NCBI GenBank assembly: GCA_937901445.1
Contig: CALDHY010000009.1
Span: 1-16,813, forward strand
Reading direction: 5' to 3'
Source: an uncultured Selenomonadales bacterium
GTDB lineage: Bacteria; Bacillota; Negativicutes; Selenomonadales; Selenomonadaceae
DNA: 16,813 nt
The stretch's first letter is position 1. Each line of letters starts with the position of its first letter. A program made the position numbers and the translations under genes. Below the pieces are notes generated by a model. It worked only from the letters and a program-made list of their open reading frames with translations. It was not told where the DNA came from and did not search any database. Positions 1-10,000 of this stretch are shown here, in pieces.

Positions 1-384
1 GAATATAGATGTAAATACCCACTGCCACCAGTAATTCTTGATAATAGTTGAATTGTTTGAACCGCTCAGCATGTTACCCCATGTAGGTCTTGGATATGTA
101 ACACCAAATCCGAGGTAACTAAGTGATGATTCAGTAAGCATACAGGTTGCAAAATCAAGCGTAAGTGTAACGAAGATGATTGATACGATGTTTGGAAGGA
201 TGTGTCTGAAAGCGATTCTTCCTTCTTTAACACCCATAGCCTTAGCTGCTGTAACGTACTCGTTTTCTCTTGCCACAAGAACCTGACCTCTTACCATTCT
301 GGCAAGTCCAGTCCATGTAAGCACACCGAGGATACACATAAGAATGAATATCTTCTCATTTTCAGAAATATCCATCTGAGCCAT
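1..384 (-). CDS. Peptide ABC transporter permease, DppC/OppC type (3' part, cut by window edge and by a junction)
   Basis: This is the C-terminal half of an inner-membrane permease of the DppC/OppC family, which with a partner permease, two ATPases and a binding protein imports peptides. The minus-strand frame is open to the window edge. It shows the family signature: a helix with LTWTGLARMVRGQVL, then the EAA loop that docks the ATPase (ENEYVTAAKAMGVKEGRIAF followed by RHILPN), then LTESSLSYLGFGV and TWGNML. The upstream half of the permease is absent. Instead the frame runs without a stop into an unrelated sensor protein, so the left limit of family similarity (near the MDISENEK stretch, about 373-405) is only approximate. 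Codon choice (AGA, GGA, CTT) differs from the genes at 1112-10309. The family call is secure; the boundary is not. Confidence 0.85.
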   Translation of the reverse strand, partial: MAQMDISENEKIFILMCILGVLTWTGLARMVRGQVLVARENEYVTAAKAMGVKEGRIAFRHILPNIVSIIFVTLTLDFATCMLTESSLSYLGFGVTYPRPTWGNMLSGSNNSTIIKNYWWQWVFTSIF

Positions 385-1044
385 AATTATTAAAAGAGAA
401 ATTATCGCTGTTGCAATGAACATATCGTGCAAATACAAATTTCTGAAATAGCGTAAATCTTCCATTGGTCTGGTTATACCCAAAATCCCGGCAACTTCGC
501 CGGAAGAATTTTTCATTGGCAACAAAACGGTTACAAAGCCGTCAACTTTATTCATTTCATCGTAATAAAACATTGAGGCGTAGTCTTTTTTTTGTTCATA
601 AATATCTTCATACGCCTGCCGGTATTCTTCATTTTCTGCATTCATTGTATGACCGGTGAAAAAATGTATGGAGTTTGCTTCGGAGTTCATTACACTTAGT
701 GCAAATCGTATTTCGCTATAATTTTTTGCGGGATTTGCCTGAAAGATATATGCAAAAGTTACGCCTTGAGTATCAACCAGGCGTTGCCATTCTTTAATAA
801 GTTCCAATGTTTCGGGATAAAATTCGCCTTCAGTGTCTTTGTCGTTGTATTCGGAAATTTTTTTAACGTCAGCAAAAGTAATAGCCGTGCGCGCCGTTCT
901 AAGTGCGCTGTCTTCATATTGATCTTTAATAGCCTCCGTAAATTCCAAATATCCCATGTAACTTAGTAAAAGGCTAAGAATAACCAATGCCAAAACCACG
1001 TCGAAGATTATTTTTTGAGTAATGCTTTTTTTGATTTTAATCAC
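385..1044 (-). CDS. Membrane sensor protein, N-terminal part, fused in frame to the permease
   Basis: The frame opens at GTG 1044, 67 bases after the RsbW-like gene stops. It encodes a first membrane helix at about residues 11-30 (FDVVLALVILSLLLSYMGYL), an extracellular segment of about 170 residues with the look of a Cache/PDC sensor (ending GEVAGILGITRPMEDLRYF), and a second hydrophobic segment (MFIATAIISLLII). In similar operons the next parts would be a HAMP linker and a PP2C/SpoIIE phosphatase that dephosphorylates the STAS protein. That part is missing, because the frame passes directly into the permease. A role as an RsbU-like phosphatase sensor is inferred from the two upstream partner-switching genes, not seen. 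The start has no clear Shine-Dalgarno sequence (only GGGCGGG touching the GTG), so a slightly different start is possible. Confidence 0.6.
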
Positions 1045-1111
1045 CCCCGCCCAAATTAAAAGCCGCCGCCGGATTTTTCCGTTACGGTCGGCTGATTTTT
1101 TTTGAAGATAT

Positions 1112-1519
1112 TTAAAAAAATTTTTTTATGGTAAGAATATTTTGTTCGTCCTTGCGTTCGTAAGAAATATCGTCAACATTTTTTTTGACAAGGAAAATAC
1201 CGAGCCCGCCAATGCCTCTTTCGTCAATTCCGGCGTTAATATCGGGGTCTTTATGTTCAAGCGGATTGTAAGCTACGCCGCCGTCAATAAAAGTTATGAT
1301 AACGGCGCGCGGAGAATCTTCAAAACTTTTGTAAATTGTGACGGTTCCAACAGTTGGGCGGTAAGCATAACTTGCCACGTTTACATAAAGTTCTTCAATG
1401 ACAAGTTCCATTTGCATAATAATTTTTATCGAGCAATCTTTTTCTTCAAGTGACGAAGTTATAAATTCTGTGACTGCCGACAAATTTTCAACAGTTGCAT
1501 CGATTGTCAATTTTTCCAT
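1112..1519 (-). CDS. RsbW-like anti-sigma factor / serine-protein kinase (GHKL ATPase)
   Basis: A 135-residue single-domain GHKL ATPase of the RsbW/SpoIIAB type. Such proteins bind a sigma factor or other target and phosphorylate a STAS partner, switching partners with its phosphorylation state. The N box is at residues 38-47 (E42, E43 and N47, the Mg-binding Asn), the G1 box DGGVAYNP at 79-86, and the G2 glycine-rich lid GIGGLG at 102-107. Length fits the family. The start has a good RBS (CGGAG, 7 bases before ATG 1519). It lies 21 bases after the STAS gene and before the sensor gene, an order typical of STAS-RsbW-phosphatase modules. No sigma factor gene is in the window, so the final output of the switch is unknown. 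Confidence 0.88.
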   Translation of the reverse strand: MEKLTIDATVENLSAVTEFITSSLEEKDCSIKIIMQMELVIEELYVNVASYAYRPTVGTVTIYKSFEDSPRAVIITFIDGGVAYNPLEHKDPDINAGIDERGIGGLGIFLVKKNVDDISYERKDEQNILTIKKFF

Positions 1520-1540
1520 TTCAAATTCTCCGATAAAAAA

Positions 1541-1840
1541 TTAGTTTTCAATCGTCATTAAATCTGCAAAGCCCGTCATTTCCAAAACTTCCATAACCGT
1601 TTCATCAACGTGGCAAAGTTTCATACTGCCTTGTTTATTCATACGTTTTTGCGCTATTAAAAGTGCGCGCAAGCCGGCGGACGCCACGTATTTTAAATCA
1701 GCTAAATCAAAAATCAATTCCTTAACGCCGTCAAGTGAAGCGTTGAGCGCGTTGGTAAGTTCCTGCGCGTTTGAAGCGTCGAGTCTGCCAATAATTTTCA
1801 TTGTTAAAGTTGTACCTTCGAGAGTTTGTTTAATTTCCAC
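1541..1840 (-). CDS. STAS-domain anti-anti-sigma factor (RsbV/SpoIIAA-like)
   Basis: A 99-residue STAS protein, the phosphorylatable partner of the RsbW-like kinase encoded next. Conserved parts are the first strand with GRLDASNA (residues 18-25), the hydrophobic strand ELIFDLADLKYV (41-52), and the phospho-acceptor motif ASAGLRALL, with Ser54 as the expected target. I choose GTG 1840 as the start because GGAGG sits 8 bases upstream. A longer frame from 1855 would start inside that RBS. A TATAAT box lies about 30 bases upstream of the start. When unphosphorylated, a protein of this type captures the kinase and frees its target. Confidence 0.88.
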   Translation of the reverse strand: MEIKQTLEGTTLTMKIIGRLDASNAQELTNALNASLDGVKELIFDLADLKYVASAGLRALLIAQKRMNKQGSMKLCHVDETVMEVLEMTGFADLMTIEN

Positions 1841-1869
1841 AATAAAAACCTCCACATTTAATTTCAGTT

Positions 1870-1875
1870 ATTATA
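1870..1875 (-). promoter_or_regulatory. Candidate -10 box for the STAS-RsbW-sensor operon
   Basis: A perfect TATAAT reads on the minus strand about 30 bases before the STAS start, in a 72-base AT-rich gap after the uvrB stop codon region. No good -35 hexamer is visible at 16-18 bases (only ATTCTT-like), so the promoter may be weak or activator dependent. Confidence 0.45.
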
Positions 1876-1912
1876 ACACCATTTACACAAAAAAGAATAA
1901 AAAAAAATTTAC

Positions 1913-3898
1913 TTACAAATTATCTTCGAGTTTCAAAATGATGTCGCGTAATTCGGCGGCGCGTTCAAATTCCAATGCCCTTGACGCCTCTTTCATTTGC
2001 GCGGTTAAACTTTTTATCAAATTGCGGCGTTGAGGAGCCGTCAATTTTTTTATCAATTCGCTTGCAGATTTTGACTTAGTTTTTTCAGATTTTTTGAGCG
2101 GCAATTCGATAAGCGGAGCGACGGGTTTTTCAACGGTTTTTGGCGTGACGTGATTTTTTTTGTTGTAAGCTTGTTGAATTTTACGGCGGCGTTCAGTTTC
2201 AGTCATTGCGCGACGCATTGAATCTGTAATATTTTCTGCGTAAAGAATTACTTTGCCGTGAACATTTCTTGCGGCGCGTCCGATTGTTTGAATCAATGAA
2301 GTTTCAGAGCGCAAAAAGCCTTCTTTGTCGGCGTCAAGAATTGCAACAAGTGAAACTTCCGGCATATCCAAACCCTCACGCAGGAGATTTATACCAACAA
2401 GCACATCAAATTTACCGGCGCGCAGGTCGTGAATAATTTCAGCGCGTTCAATCGTTACAATATCCGAATGCAAATATTTTACACGAACGCCCGCGTTTTT
2501 CAAGTAGTCAGTCAATTCTTCAGCAAACTTTTTGGTTAGCGTGGTTACCAAAACTCTTTCATTGGCGGCGGCGCGTTTGTTAATTTCTGAAATTAAATCG
2601 TCAACTTGATTTTCCGGCGGGCGCACTTCAACTTCAGGATCAAGCAAGCCGGTCGGGCGAATAATTTGTTCAACGGTGTTGCCGGATTCTGAAATTTCAT
2701 AGGCGGCGGGCGTTGCCGAAACGTAAATTATTTGTGAAATTTTTTTGTTAAATTCGTCAAAAGTCAAAGGGCGGTTATCCCGCGCGCTCGGCAGTCTGAA
2801 GCCGTTTTCAATCAGTACAGATTTTCTGGCGCGGTCGCCGTTGTACATTGCGCGGAGTTGCGGAAGTGTTACGTGCGATTCATCAATTACGGTTAGAAAA
2901 TTTTTTGGGAAATAATCAATCAAAGTATCCGGCGGCTCGCCCGCGTTTCTGCCCGTCAAGTGCCTTGAATAATTTTCAATACCGGAGCAATAGCCCATTT
3001 CTTGAATCATTTCTAAATCAAACTTTGTGCGTTGTTCGATACGCTGCGCCTCGATTAATTTTTTTTCGGCGTTAAAATAGTCAACTTGTTCCCGCAATTC
3101 TGCGCGAATAGCTTTTTCGGCGCGTTCAAGGTCTGCCTCATCTGCCACGTAATGTGACGCCGGAAAAATAAAAATTTCATCACGAACGCCCAAAACTTTC
3201 CCCGTTAAAATTTCAAATTCTGTAAGCCTGTCAACTTCATCGCCGAAAAGTTCAATCCTGATTGCGCGTCCGTTGTAACCGGCGGGCGTAATTTCTATAA
3301 CATCGCCGCGCACTCTGAATTTGCCGCGCTCAATTATAATATCATTTCTTTCATAGCGAATTGAAACAAGCCGCCTCAAAATTTCTTCACGCGGGATAAT
3401 TTGCCCCTTGTACAAGTGCAACAACAACTTAAAATAATTTTCCGGCGAACCTAAGCCGTAAATGCAGGAAACACTTGCAACTATGATAACGTCATTTCGT
3501 TCAAACAGCGCGCAGGTTGCAGAATGGCGCATTTGGTCAATTTCGTCATTAATCGAGGCGTCTTTCTCAATGTAAGTATCAGTGGCGGGAATGTACGCCT
3601 CCGGCTGATAATAATCATAATAGCTGACAAAGTAACCAACATAATTTTTAGGGAAAAAAGATTTAAATTCGGCGGCAAGTTGCGCGGCAAGCGTTTTATT
3701 GTGGGCTATAACTAAAGTCGGGCGTTGAATTTTTTCAATAACTTTTGCGATTGTGTAAGTTTTACCCGTGCCGGTTGCGCCAAGTAAAACCTGCGCGACG
3801 AGTCCGTTTTCTAAGCCGTCAACAAGATTTTCTATGGCTTGCGGCTGATCGCCCGTCGGTTGAAAGGGAGCTACAACTTCAAATTTTTTATTCAGCAA
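1913..3898 (-). CDS. uvrB: UvrABC excinuclease subunit B
   Basis: UvrB, 661 residues, the helicase-like damage-verification subunit of nucleotide excision repair. UvrA loads it, it clamps one strand with its beta-hairpin, and it recruits UvrC. Visible parts are the N-terminal [11 protein letters not shown], Walker A GATGTGKT (40-47), the beta-hairpin region with [14 protein letters not shown] (about 90-110), the DESH Walker B box followed by VTLPQ (about residue 338), motif [11 protein letters not shown] (about 535), and a C-terminal UVR motif ending [15 protein letters not shown] that contacts UvrC. I take TTG 3898 as the start: GAGGAG lies 7 bases before it, whereas a TTG at 3913 would sit on top of that RBS. 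Full length and intact; no uvrA neighbour is in the window. Confidence 0.97.
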   Translation of the reverse strand: MLNKKFEVVAPFQPTGDQPQAIENLVDGLENGLVAQVLLGATGTGKTYTIAKVIEKIQRPTLVIAHNKTLAAQLAAEFKSFFPKNYVGYFVSYYDYYQPEAYIPATDTYIEKDASINDEIDQMRHSATCALFERNDVIIVASVSCIYGLGSPENYFKLLLHLYKGQIIPREEILRRLVSIRYERNDIIIERGKFRVRGDVIEITPAGYNGRAIRIELFGDEVDRLTEFEILTGKVLGVRDEIFIFPASHYVADEADLERAEKAIRAELREQVDYFNAEKKLIEAQRIEQRTKFDLEMIQEMGYCSGIENYSRHLTGRNAGEPPDTLIDYFPKNFLTVIDESHVTLPQLRAMYNGDRARKSVLIENGFRLPSARDNRPLTFDEFNKKISQIIYVSATPAAYEISESGNTVEQIIRPTGLLDPEVEVRPPENQVDDLISEINKRAAANERVLVTTLTKKFAEELTDYLKNAGVRVKYLHSDIVTIERAEIIHDLRAGKFDVLVGINLLREGLDMPEVSLVAILDADKEGFLRSETSLIQTIGRAARNVHGKVILYAENITDSMRRAMTETERRRKIQQAYNKKNHVTPKTVEKPVAPLIELPLKKSEKTKSKSASELIKKLTAPQRRNLIKSLTAQMKEASRALEFERAAELRDIILKLEDNL

Positions 3899-3989
3899 AA
3901 TATCTCTCCTCAAAAAAATACCGCCCGTAATTTGAGCGGCGTTAAAATTTTTTATATATTTTTTTGCGTGCGTCGCGCAGATTTTTTAG

Positions 3990-5072
3990 TTAAACTTCCT
4001 GCGCAGTTAATAAAACTTCAACTTTTAATTCAGTGGACTTGTTAAGGTCGATAAATTTATTTTGTGGCGTCTGTACGATAGGTTGAGCCACAACGTCCGC
4101 CGCGTCGAGTAAAATAATTTTGGCGCGTTGCCCGTCGCTTAAACCAACCCAACAACCTTGTAAAGATTGGCGCAAATGACGCATAAATAAAATTCCAAAA
4201 CGTGTATCAAGTTTGCCCTTGCCAATATCGCCGTTCAAAACTTTAAAAATATCGAAGGGCGAATTTCTTTTTGCGTAGGAGCGATTAGCCGCCATTGCGT
4301 CGTAAATATCCAAAAACGCCAAAATTTTTCCGTAGTCGCTGATTTGTCGCGCCTTAAGATGGTTAGGGTAACCCGTGCCGTCGCAACGTTCGTGGTGGTG
4401 TAAAACGCCCAAAAGTACGTTGGGAAATTCTTTCAGCGGTGTAAATTTCAACATATCGTAGCCGTAATCAACGTGGCGTTGCACTGCCAAAAGTTCATCC
4501 GGCTCCAATTTGCCTTTTTTGTTAAGAATTGCCTTTGGAACTTTGGTTTTGCCAATTTCGGTTAAAATTCCGGACATAACAAGCTCGCGCATATTTTGAC
4601 GAGGATAACGCAACCATTTAGCAAAAAGCCCCGCCAAAATTCCGACGTTTGTTGCGTGGTGTATCGTATAATCGCCGCCGCGCGTCATATTGTGAATTTG
4701 AGTAACTGCAATTTTATTATCGCAAAGTTTATCAAGATTTTCATTTTCCAAAACAGAATCCAACGCCGGAATGTCTAAATCGCCGCCCTGCCCGACCTTG
4801 TAAAAAATATCGTGAATCTTGTTGTAGGTTTTTTCGTAACTTTCCAAGTAGCCGAAATCCAAAAGATGATCTTGACCGGCTATTTGTACGACAGGCTTTT
4901 CTTCAACTTCTTCAATGTAAACCGAAAAAATATTGTAACCGATTAGGCTGTTGATTTTTTTAGCGTTAAGAATTGTATCTTGTTTGAGAATAACTTTGCC
5001 GCCGAAATCTTTAACGTCACGCCCTACTTTCATTCCCGGTCGCAAATTGTCCACGTCGCAAGATTTTAACAT
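3990..5072 (-). CDS. HD-GYP-family protein with a degenerate HD motif
   Basis: A 360-residue protein related to cyclic-di-GMP phosphodiesterases of the HD-GYP class. The N-terminal 60 residues (LRPGMKVGRDV...GGKVILKQDT) resemble the small domain often found before HD-GYP. The HD-GYP core follows: first His in YTIHHATNVG, then GILTEIGKTKVP where the family has LLHDIGK, then RHVDYGYDML, HHERCDGTGYP, and DIYDAMAANRSY. His-Asp is replaced by Thr171-Glu172, two metal ligands in active members, while the GYP motif, the HH pair and the late Asp remain. The C-terminal 70 residues are unassigned. RBS GGAGG precedes ATG 5072. The protein may be a weak enzyme or a c-di-GMP sensor rather than a phosphodiesterase; that is inference. 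Confidence 0.85.
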   Translation of the reverse strand: MLKSCDVDNLRPGMKVGRDVKDFGGKVILKQDTILNAKKINSLIGYNIFSVYIEEVEEKPVVQIAGQDHLLDFGYLESYEKTYNKIHDIFYKVGQGGDLDIPALDSVLENENLDKLCDNKIAVTQIHNMTRGGDYTIHHATNVGILAGLFAKWLRYPRQNMRELVMSGILTEIGKTKVPKAILNKKGKLEPDELLAVQRHVDYGYDMLKFTPLKEFPNVLLGVLHHHERCDGTGYPNHLKARQISDYGKILAFLDIYDAMAANRSYAKRNSPFDIFKVLNGDIGKGKLDTRFGILFMRHLRQSLQGCWVGLSDGQRAKIILLDAADVVAQPIVQTPQNKFIDLNKSTELKVEVLLTAQEV

Positions 5073-5130
5073 AAAAGACTTACCTCCTTTATTTATTCTT
5101 GTGAAAATTATATTTGCCGTAACAAAAAAA

Positions 5131-5166
5131 TTTCCTGCTTTACCAAAATAAATAGGCAGCAGGAAA
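5131..5166 (-). terminator. Intrinsic terminator after the TIGR04076 gene, probably bidirectional
   Basis: A 9-bp perfect stem (5131-5139 TTTCCTGCT pairs with 5158-5166 AGCAGGAAA) with an 18-base loop. On the minus strand it is followed by a run of seven T, and on the plus strand by AAATTTTT. It lies just downstream of the stop codon at 5172 and separates the rhamnosidase-rlmD-TIGR04076 unit from the HD-GYP gene. Confidence 0.85.
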
Positions 5167-5171
5167 AATTT

Positions 5172-5708
5172 TTAATCAATTTTAATTTTAAAGTTTCCAA
5201 AAGTTTGAACGGCGGCAATAATTTTTTCGTCGCTTACTTCGTTATTTCTGTCCATAAAAATTTCTGTAAACTTTTTGTCTGCGCGATAAACTGCGTCAAA
5301 AACGCCGTCAATCTTTTTCAGCGCGTCAACAATTTTATTTTGTTCGTCGATATTGGTGTTGACATACAAAACTTTATAATCGAGGCGTTCAATTTTAAAA
5401 ATAACGGGGCGCGTGCCGTCATTACAGCAAGCGATCATCATATGTTCATCATTCGTCCAGTTGCGCATAATCGAGCCGCCCTGCAACGCCGTATAAACAT
5501 AGCGGCTGAAACAATCCCACGCCTCCGAGCAGTGCGCGCCTTTGCCCTGCGTCCAAAAAGTATCTTCATCGCCGTAACGTTCAAAAAGATATTCCGCGCC
5601 AATTTCATAAAAAGGACACGCGCCGGATTGAGGATCTGCCAAATATTTTTCCTGTAAATCGGGGAAAACTTTTTTATCAATGACCTTCATTTTGCATTTG
5701 TATTGCAT
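5172..5708 (-). CDS. TIGR04076 family protein with extra C-terminal alpha/beta domain
   Basis: A 178-residue protein of unknown function. The first 110 residues match the TIGR04076 family: VFPDLQEKYL, GACPFYEIGAEYLF, HCSEAWDCFSRYVYTALQGG and MIACCNDGTRPVIFKIERL, with conserved Cys residues at these sites. The family usually ends about here. This protein continues for about 70 residues with a strand-helix-strand-strand-helix-strand pattern (KVLYVNTNIDEQ...KKIDGVFDAVYR...TEIFMDRNN...IIAAVQTFGNFKI). The pattern resembles a ferredoxin-like or heavy-metal-associated fold but lacks a CxxC metal site. RBS GGAG lies before ATG 5708. It is 20 bases after rlmD and likely cotranscribed with it. Function remains unknown; the conserved Cys set hints at metal or redox chemistry, which is speculation. 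Confidence 0.75.
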   Translation of the reverse strand: MQYKCKMKVIDKKVFPDLQEKYLADPQSGACPFYEIGAEYLFERYGDEDTFWTQGKGAHCSEAWDCFSRYVYTALQGGSIMRNWTNDEHMMIACCNDGTRPVIFKIERLDYKVLYVNTNIDEQNKIVDALKKIDGVFDAVYRADKKFTEIFMDRNNEVSDEKIIAAVQTFGNFKIKID

Positions 5709-5728
5709 TTCTAACTCTCCTAAAATTT

Positions 5729-7072
5729 TTATTTTTTTACAATCTGCGCGACGGCTTCAACGTGCGAACTGAAAGGGAACATATCCACCGGCTGAATTTT
5801 TTTGGTACAGTAACCTAAATCTGCCAAAATTGCCAAATCACGCGCCAAAGTTGCAGGGTTGCACGATACATAAACAATTCGCGCAGGATTCATAGCGGCA
5901 AAAGTTTCCAAAACTTTTTTATCGCAACCGGCGCGCGGCGGGTCTACAACAACAACATCAGCATAAGTTTCAAGGCGCGGCAAAATCTTTACAACGTCAC
6001 CTACAATAAATTCTGCATTGCGAATTTTATTTTCACGAGCATTTTTTTTGGCGTCGTCAATCGCCGAATTTACAATTTCAATCCCAAAAACTTTGTAAGC
6101 ACTTTTCGCCATAAAAAGCCCAATCGTCCCCGTGCCGCAGTAAGCATCAATTAAAATTTCTTTGCCGCTAAGTTCGGCAAAATCTTTCGCCGTGCGATAC
6201 AAAATTTCAGCTTGCGCCGTGTTGACTTGAAAAAATGAACGCGCCGAAATATTAAAATCCAAGTTTCCAATTTTATCTTTGATTGTCGGCTTGCCGAAAA
6301 GAATTTTGGTTTCACGCCCCAAAATTACGTTGTTATGAAAAGTTTGAATGTTTTGCTGAATCGTGGAAACTTCCGGCAATTCTGCGCGAATCGCTTTCAT
6401 AACAGATTTTTCATTTGGCAGATTTTTAGTAGCCGTAACAAGTACAAGCATCAATTCGCCGTTAAAACCAACGCGGCACATTACGTGGCGCAAAATTCCC
6501 TTGTGCGTGTCTTCGTCGTACGCCGAAATATTAAACTTTTGCAGAATTTTTTTGACATTAACCAAAACTTTATCGGCGGCGGCTTTTTGAATTTGACAAG
6601 AATCAGTGTCGATAATTTTATGACTGCCGCGCGCGTAGCAACCAATAATTAAATTATTTTTTGTATGACCGACGGGAAATTGCATTTTATTTCGGTAGCG
6701 CAGGGGATTTTTCATACCGAGCGTATCAAAAATTTCAACGCCGCGCAATTTTCCAATTCGTTCAACGGCATCTGCAACTTGTTGACGTTTCCAATTTAAC
6801 TGCGCCGTGTAACTCAAATGTTGAAGTTGACAACCGCCGCAACTTTCATAAATTGGACAAAAAGGCTTGACGCGCTCCGAACTTTCGCGCAGGATTTTTA
6901 GCAATTTTCCTACCGCGTAATTTTTTTTGACTTCGACAATTTCAGCCAAAATTTTTTCAGTTGGAAGTGCGCCCTCAACAAAAACTGTAAAACCTTGAAA
7001 CTTGCCGACGCCTTCGCCGCTTGTACCTAAGCCGCCAATTTCTATTTCGTAAATTTTATTTTTATCAACCAC
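5729..7072 (-). CDS. rlmD: 23S rRNA (uracil-C5)-methyltransferase RlmD (RumA/RlmCD type)
   Basis: A 447-residue SAM-dependent enzyme that makes m5U in 23S rRNA (U1939 in the E. coli family; Firmicute RlmCD enzymes also modify U747). The order is an N-terminal TRAM RNA-binding domain (about 1-62, with GEGVGKFQGFTVFVEGALP), the 4Fe-4S cluster cysteines C72, C78 and C81 (CPIYESCGGC) with a further Cys in DSCQIQ, RNKMQFPVG, the SAM motif DAYCGTGTIGLF, DPPRAGCDKK (about 377), and the catalytic-Cys motif YVSCNPATLARDL (about 404). The start is GTG 7072 with AGGAG 7 bases upstream. It follows the rhamnosidase gene by 18 bases, so both probably share a transcript. Complete, with every key residue present. 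Confidence 0.95.
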   Translation of the reverse strand: MVDKNKIYEIEIGGLGTSGEGVGKFQGFTVFVEGALPTEKILAEIVEVKKNYAVGKLLKILRESSERVKPFCPIYESCGGCQLQHLSYTAQLNWKRQQVADAVERIGKLRGVEIFDTLGMKNPLRYRNKMQFPVGHTKNNLIIGCYARGSHKIIDTDSCQIQKAAADKVLVNVKKILQKFNISAYDEDTHKGILRHVMCRVGFNGELMLVLVTATKNLPNEKSVMKAIRAELPEVSTIQQNIQTFHNNVILGRETKILFGKPTIKDKIGNLDFNISARSFFQVNTAQAEILYRTAKDFAELSGKEILIDAYCGTGTIGLFMAKSAYKVFGIEIVNSAIDDAKKNARENKIRNAEFIVGDVVKILPRLETYADVVVVDPPRAGCDKKVLETFAAMNPARIVYVSCNPATLARDLAILADLGYCTKKIQPVDMFPFSSHVEAVAQIVKK

Positions 7073-7090
7073 TTAAACTCTCCTAGAAAT

Positions 7091-10000
7091 TTATTGAACT
7101 TCAAAAATATATTTGCCGGGAATTAAAATTTGTTCGCCTGCAGTATTAGGCAAAATCAAAGTTGCCGTCGTATTCGCAGGAATTGTAAATTGATAACGCA
7201 CGCCGTTATTTTCAATGTACCAACTGCTTTCAATTCGCCCGTAAACCGAATCAAAATAACCGCGCGCAAAAGTCATATTGCCGGAAAAATCCGGTTGCGG
7301 TTTTAAAATAAAATGTTTCCAATTTTCGTCCGGCTGAATCCCTAAGCAATCGCTGAAAAGCCACGCGCCGACCGCGCCAAATGCATAATGATTGAACGAA
7401 TTCATAGCGTTGTTGCCGCCAAAACCATTTTCAACCGTGTAAGCATTCAACCGCTCCCAAATTGTAGTTGCGCCCTGCGTTACGGGATAAAGCCACGACG
7501 GGTACAGGTTATTTTCAAGCATTTTGTAAGCAACGTCAGCATAGCCGTTTTCAGAAAGAGCGCGGCTTATTTGCGCCGTGCCAATAAAGCCCGTCATTAA
7601 AGAATACGGCGGGCGGAAAATTTTTTCGTCGTAAACATTTGAGCGGCGGCAAGCTTCGGCAAGATAATTGGCGGCAAAGGCGCGGTTAATTTCGTCTGCC
7701 GCGTCAAGCCCCAATGCTGCGGCGTATGAAGTTTGAGTGTCCATTAATTCGCCGTCAGAATTTAAAGTGCGATGAGTTTTCTTGTTGAAAAATTGCGCGT
7801 TAAACCAAATTTTGCGGGCGTTACGAATTTTTGTATAAAAATCTGCGTCTTGAGTTTTGCCGAGTATTTCAGCTGTCTTTGAAATAATTTCAAGGTCTTT
7901 AATTTCCTGCGCGGCAAGCAAAAATTTCACGTCATTTTTAGATTTTTCCGGTCCGAGCCAATCGCCGAGTTCCAATTTTGTATTTTCACTGATAAAGCCT
8001 TTTTCGTCAATATTTTTTTCAAGATAATCTGCGTAACGTTTCATTGCGGCGTAGTGTTCACGCAAAATTTGAATATCGCTGTATTGCCGGTAAAGTTCGC
8101 AGGGGATAACCATCCCGGCACTTCCCCATAAAATCCCGCCGAAGCCGCCGCCTATTGGCGCAATATCGCTGAAACGCCCGCTTTTATATTGCAAGTCGCG
8201 CAGGGCTTTTAAATGACGCGCCAAAAACCTGTCAGCGTCCCAAAGATAACAAGCCGTCCTTGAAAAAATTGAAATATCGCCAGACCAGCCCATACGCTCA
8301 TTTCGTTGCGGGCAATCTGTAGGAATTGAAATAAAATTCGCCCGCGTCGAACGCAAAATATTTTGGTAAAGTTTGTTTATATCTGCGTTGGAACATTCAA
8401 AATTTGCCGTCCACTTGTCAACCGAGCTTAAAACCGTCGTACAAACATTTTCAAGCGGCAATTCGTCAAGCCCGCTAATTTCAACGTACCTGTAGCCGTG
8501 ATAAGTAAAGCGCGGCGAAATTATTTCTGCGCCGCCCTTCAAAATGTAAATATCTGTAGACAACGCGCCGCCCAAATTTTCAAGCATCAATTCGCCCGCG
8601 TGTTCGTCATTTTCAGGGTAAAGCACTTCAGCAAATCTTAAAGTTACAGTTTCGCCCGCCGCGCCGCCGTCAATTTTTATTTTTGGAACTCCGGCAAGAT
8701 TCAAGCCCATATCGTAAATAAAAACTTTTTCGGCAATTTTACGAACACTGCGCGCCGTTACAGTTTCAACCGCACGCACGGAGCCGCCTTCTTGCGCGAC
8801 AATGTCAATATTTTTGTAATTAATTTCCTGTAATTCGCCGGTTGCAGGGTGTTTCCACGCGCCGAAAAAAGCTGTACTTTCATTGAGCGGTACAATTTCG
8901 GCGGGCTTCCAATTTGTAATTTTATTTTCACGGCGGGCATCGTAAATTTCACCTTGAAAGAAATTGCCGCCGATTAAAGAGCTGTCATTTGAAACTTGCC
9001 AATTTTCAGGTTGACTTGTTATAACTTGCCGCGTGCCGTCTTCGTACGTTACGGAAAGTTTCAGCAACAAAGATTGTCTGTCGCCAAAATAATTCCAATT
9101 TGCGCCTTGAAAAGTACCCGCGCCGCTCCACCAACCGTCGGCAAGTTGAGCCAAAAGTAAATTTTTACCGGCTTTAAGTGCGGCTGTTACGTCGTAGACT
9201 TGATAATTTTGAAATTTATCATATTGAGTTAAACCCGGCGTAAAATAATCTTCACTTACTTTTTGCCCGTTCAAATTTAGTTCATAAATTCCACGCGCCG
9301 TAACATAAATTCTTGCACGGGCGATTTTTTTATTTTGAAGTGAAAAATTTGTACGAAGGAGCGGCATTGAACCGTGCGAAGGATTGGCAATAACAAGCAC
9401 GCCGTTTTTGCCGCCGTCAACCGTGTAACCGTCTGAAGAAATTGTAACGCCGCTTTTTCCTGCAAAAATATTTTCCTTGTCATTGAAAACTGCGTTATTT
9501 GGTGCGCGGAAATTTAAAATCTCAAAATTTTTGAACTGCGCAATTTGCCCCGCACCTACAGAAAATCCAATATCTGCAACCATCGGAAAACTTATATAAT
9601 CGCCGCCGGGACCTGCGGGATTGACAACGTAACCGTTCGACCAAAAATTGACTTTCGGCATTTCAAGTTTTGAATCGTCAACGCCAAATTTAATTATCCC
9701 GTGATTGCTGTCAAGCCAAATTTTATGGAAGTCGTGGCAATTTTGGCGGTTAATTATATCGGCGGGAATTTCGCACTCAACGAGCGGGTTATTTGAATCG
9801 TCAATGCTGTAACCGTAACGATAAACTTGTAACTTTGCCTTGCCGGAATTTTTTTCAACATTGCCAATATCTAAAATTAATTCGAGGCGGCTTTTATCAA
9901 TTTCGGCGGCAATTTTCCACAAATTTTTTTCGGCGTGCATTAAGCGTTCATCATTTGCGCCAAAAACTATTCCGGCGCGAGTGGAATTGGGCAGAATTTT

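Noticed and set aside
3912..3939. Possible terminator between the HD-GYP gene and uvrB (CCGC/GCGG followed by seven T on the minus strand)
   Set aside because: Only 4 bp of stem with an 11-base loop, and the T-run lies directly against the uvrB RBS, so termination there is doubtful.
1142..6870. Plus-strand open frames of 60-150 codons (for example 1142-1453, 5205-5657, 6335-6652)
   Set aside because: They lie antisense to well-supported genes (RsbW-like, TIGR04076, rlmD), show no family features and arise from the codon bias of the real strand.
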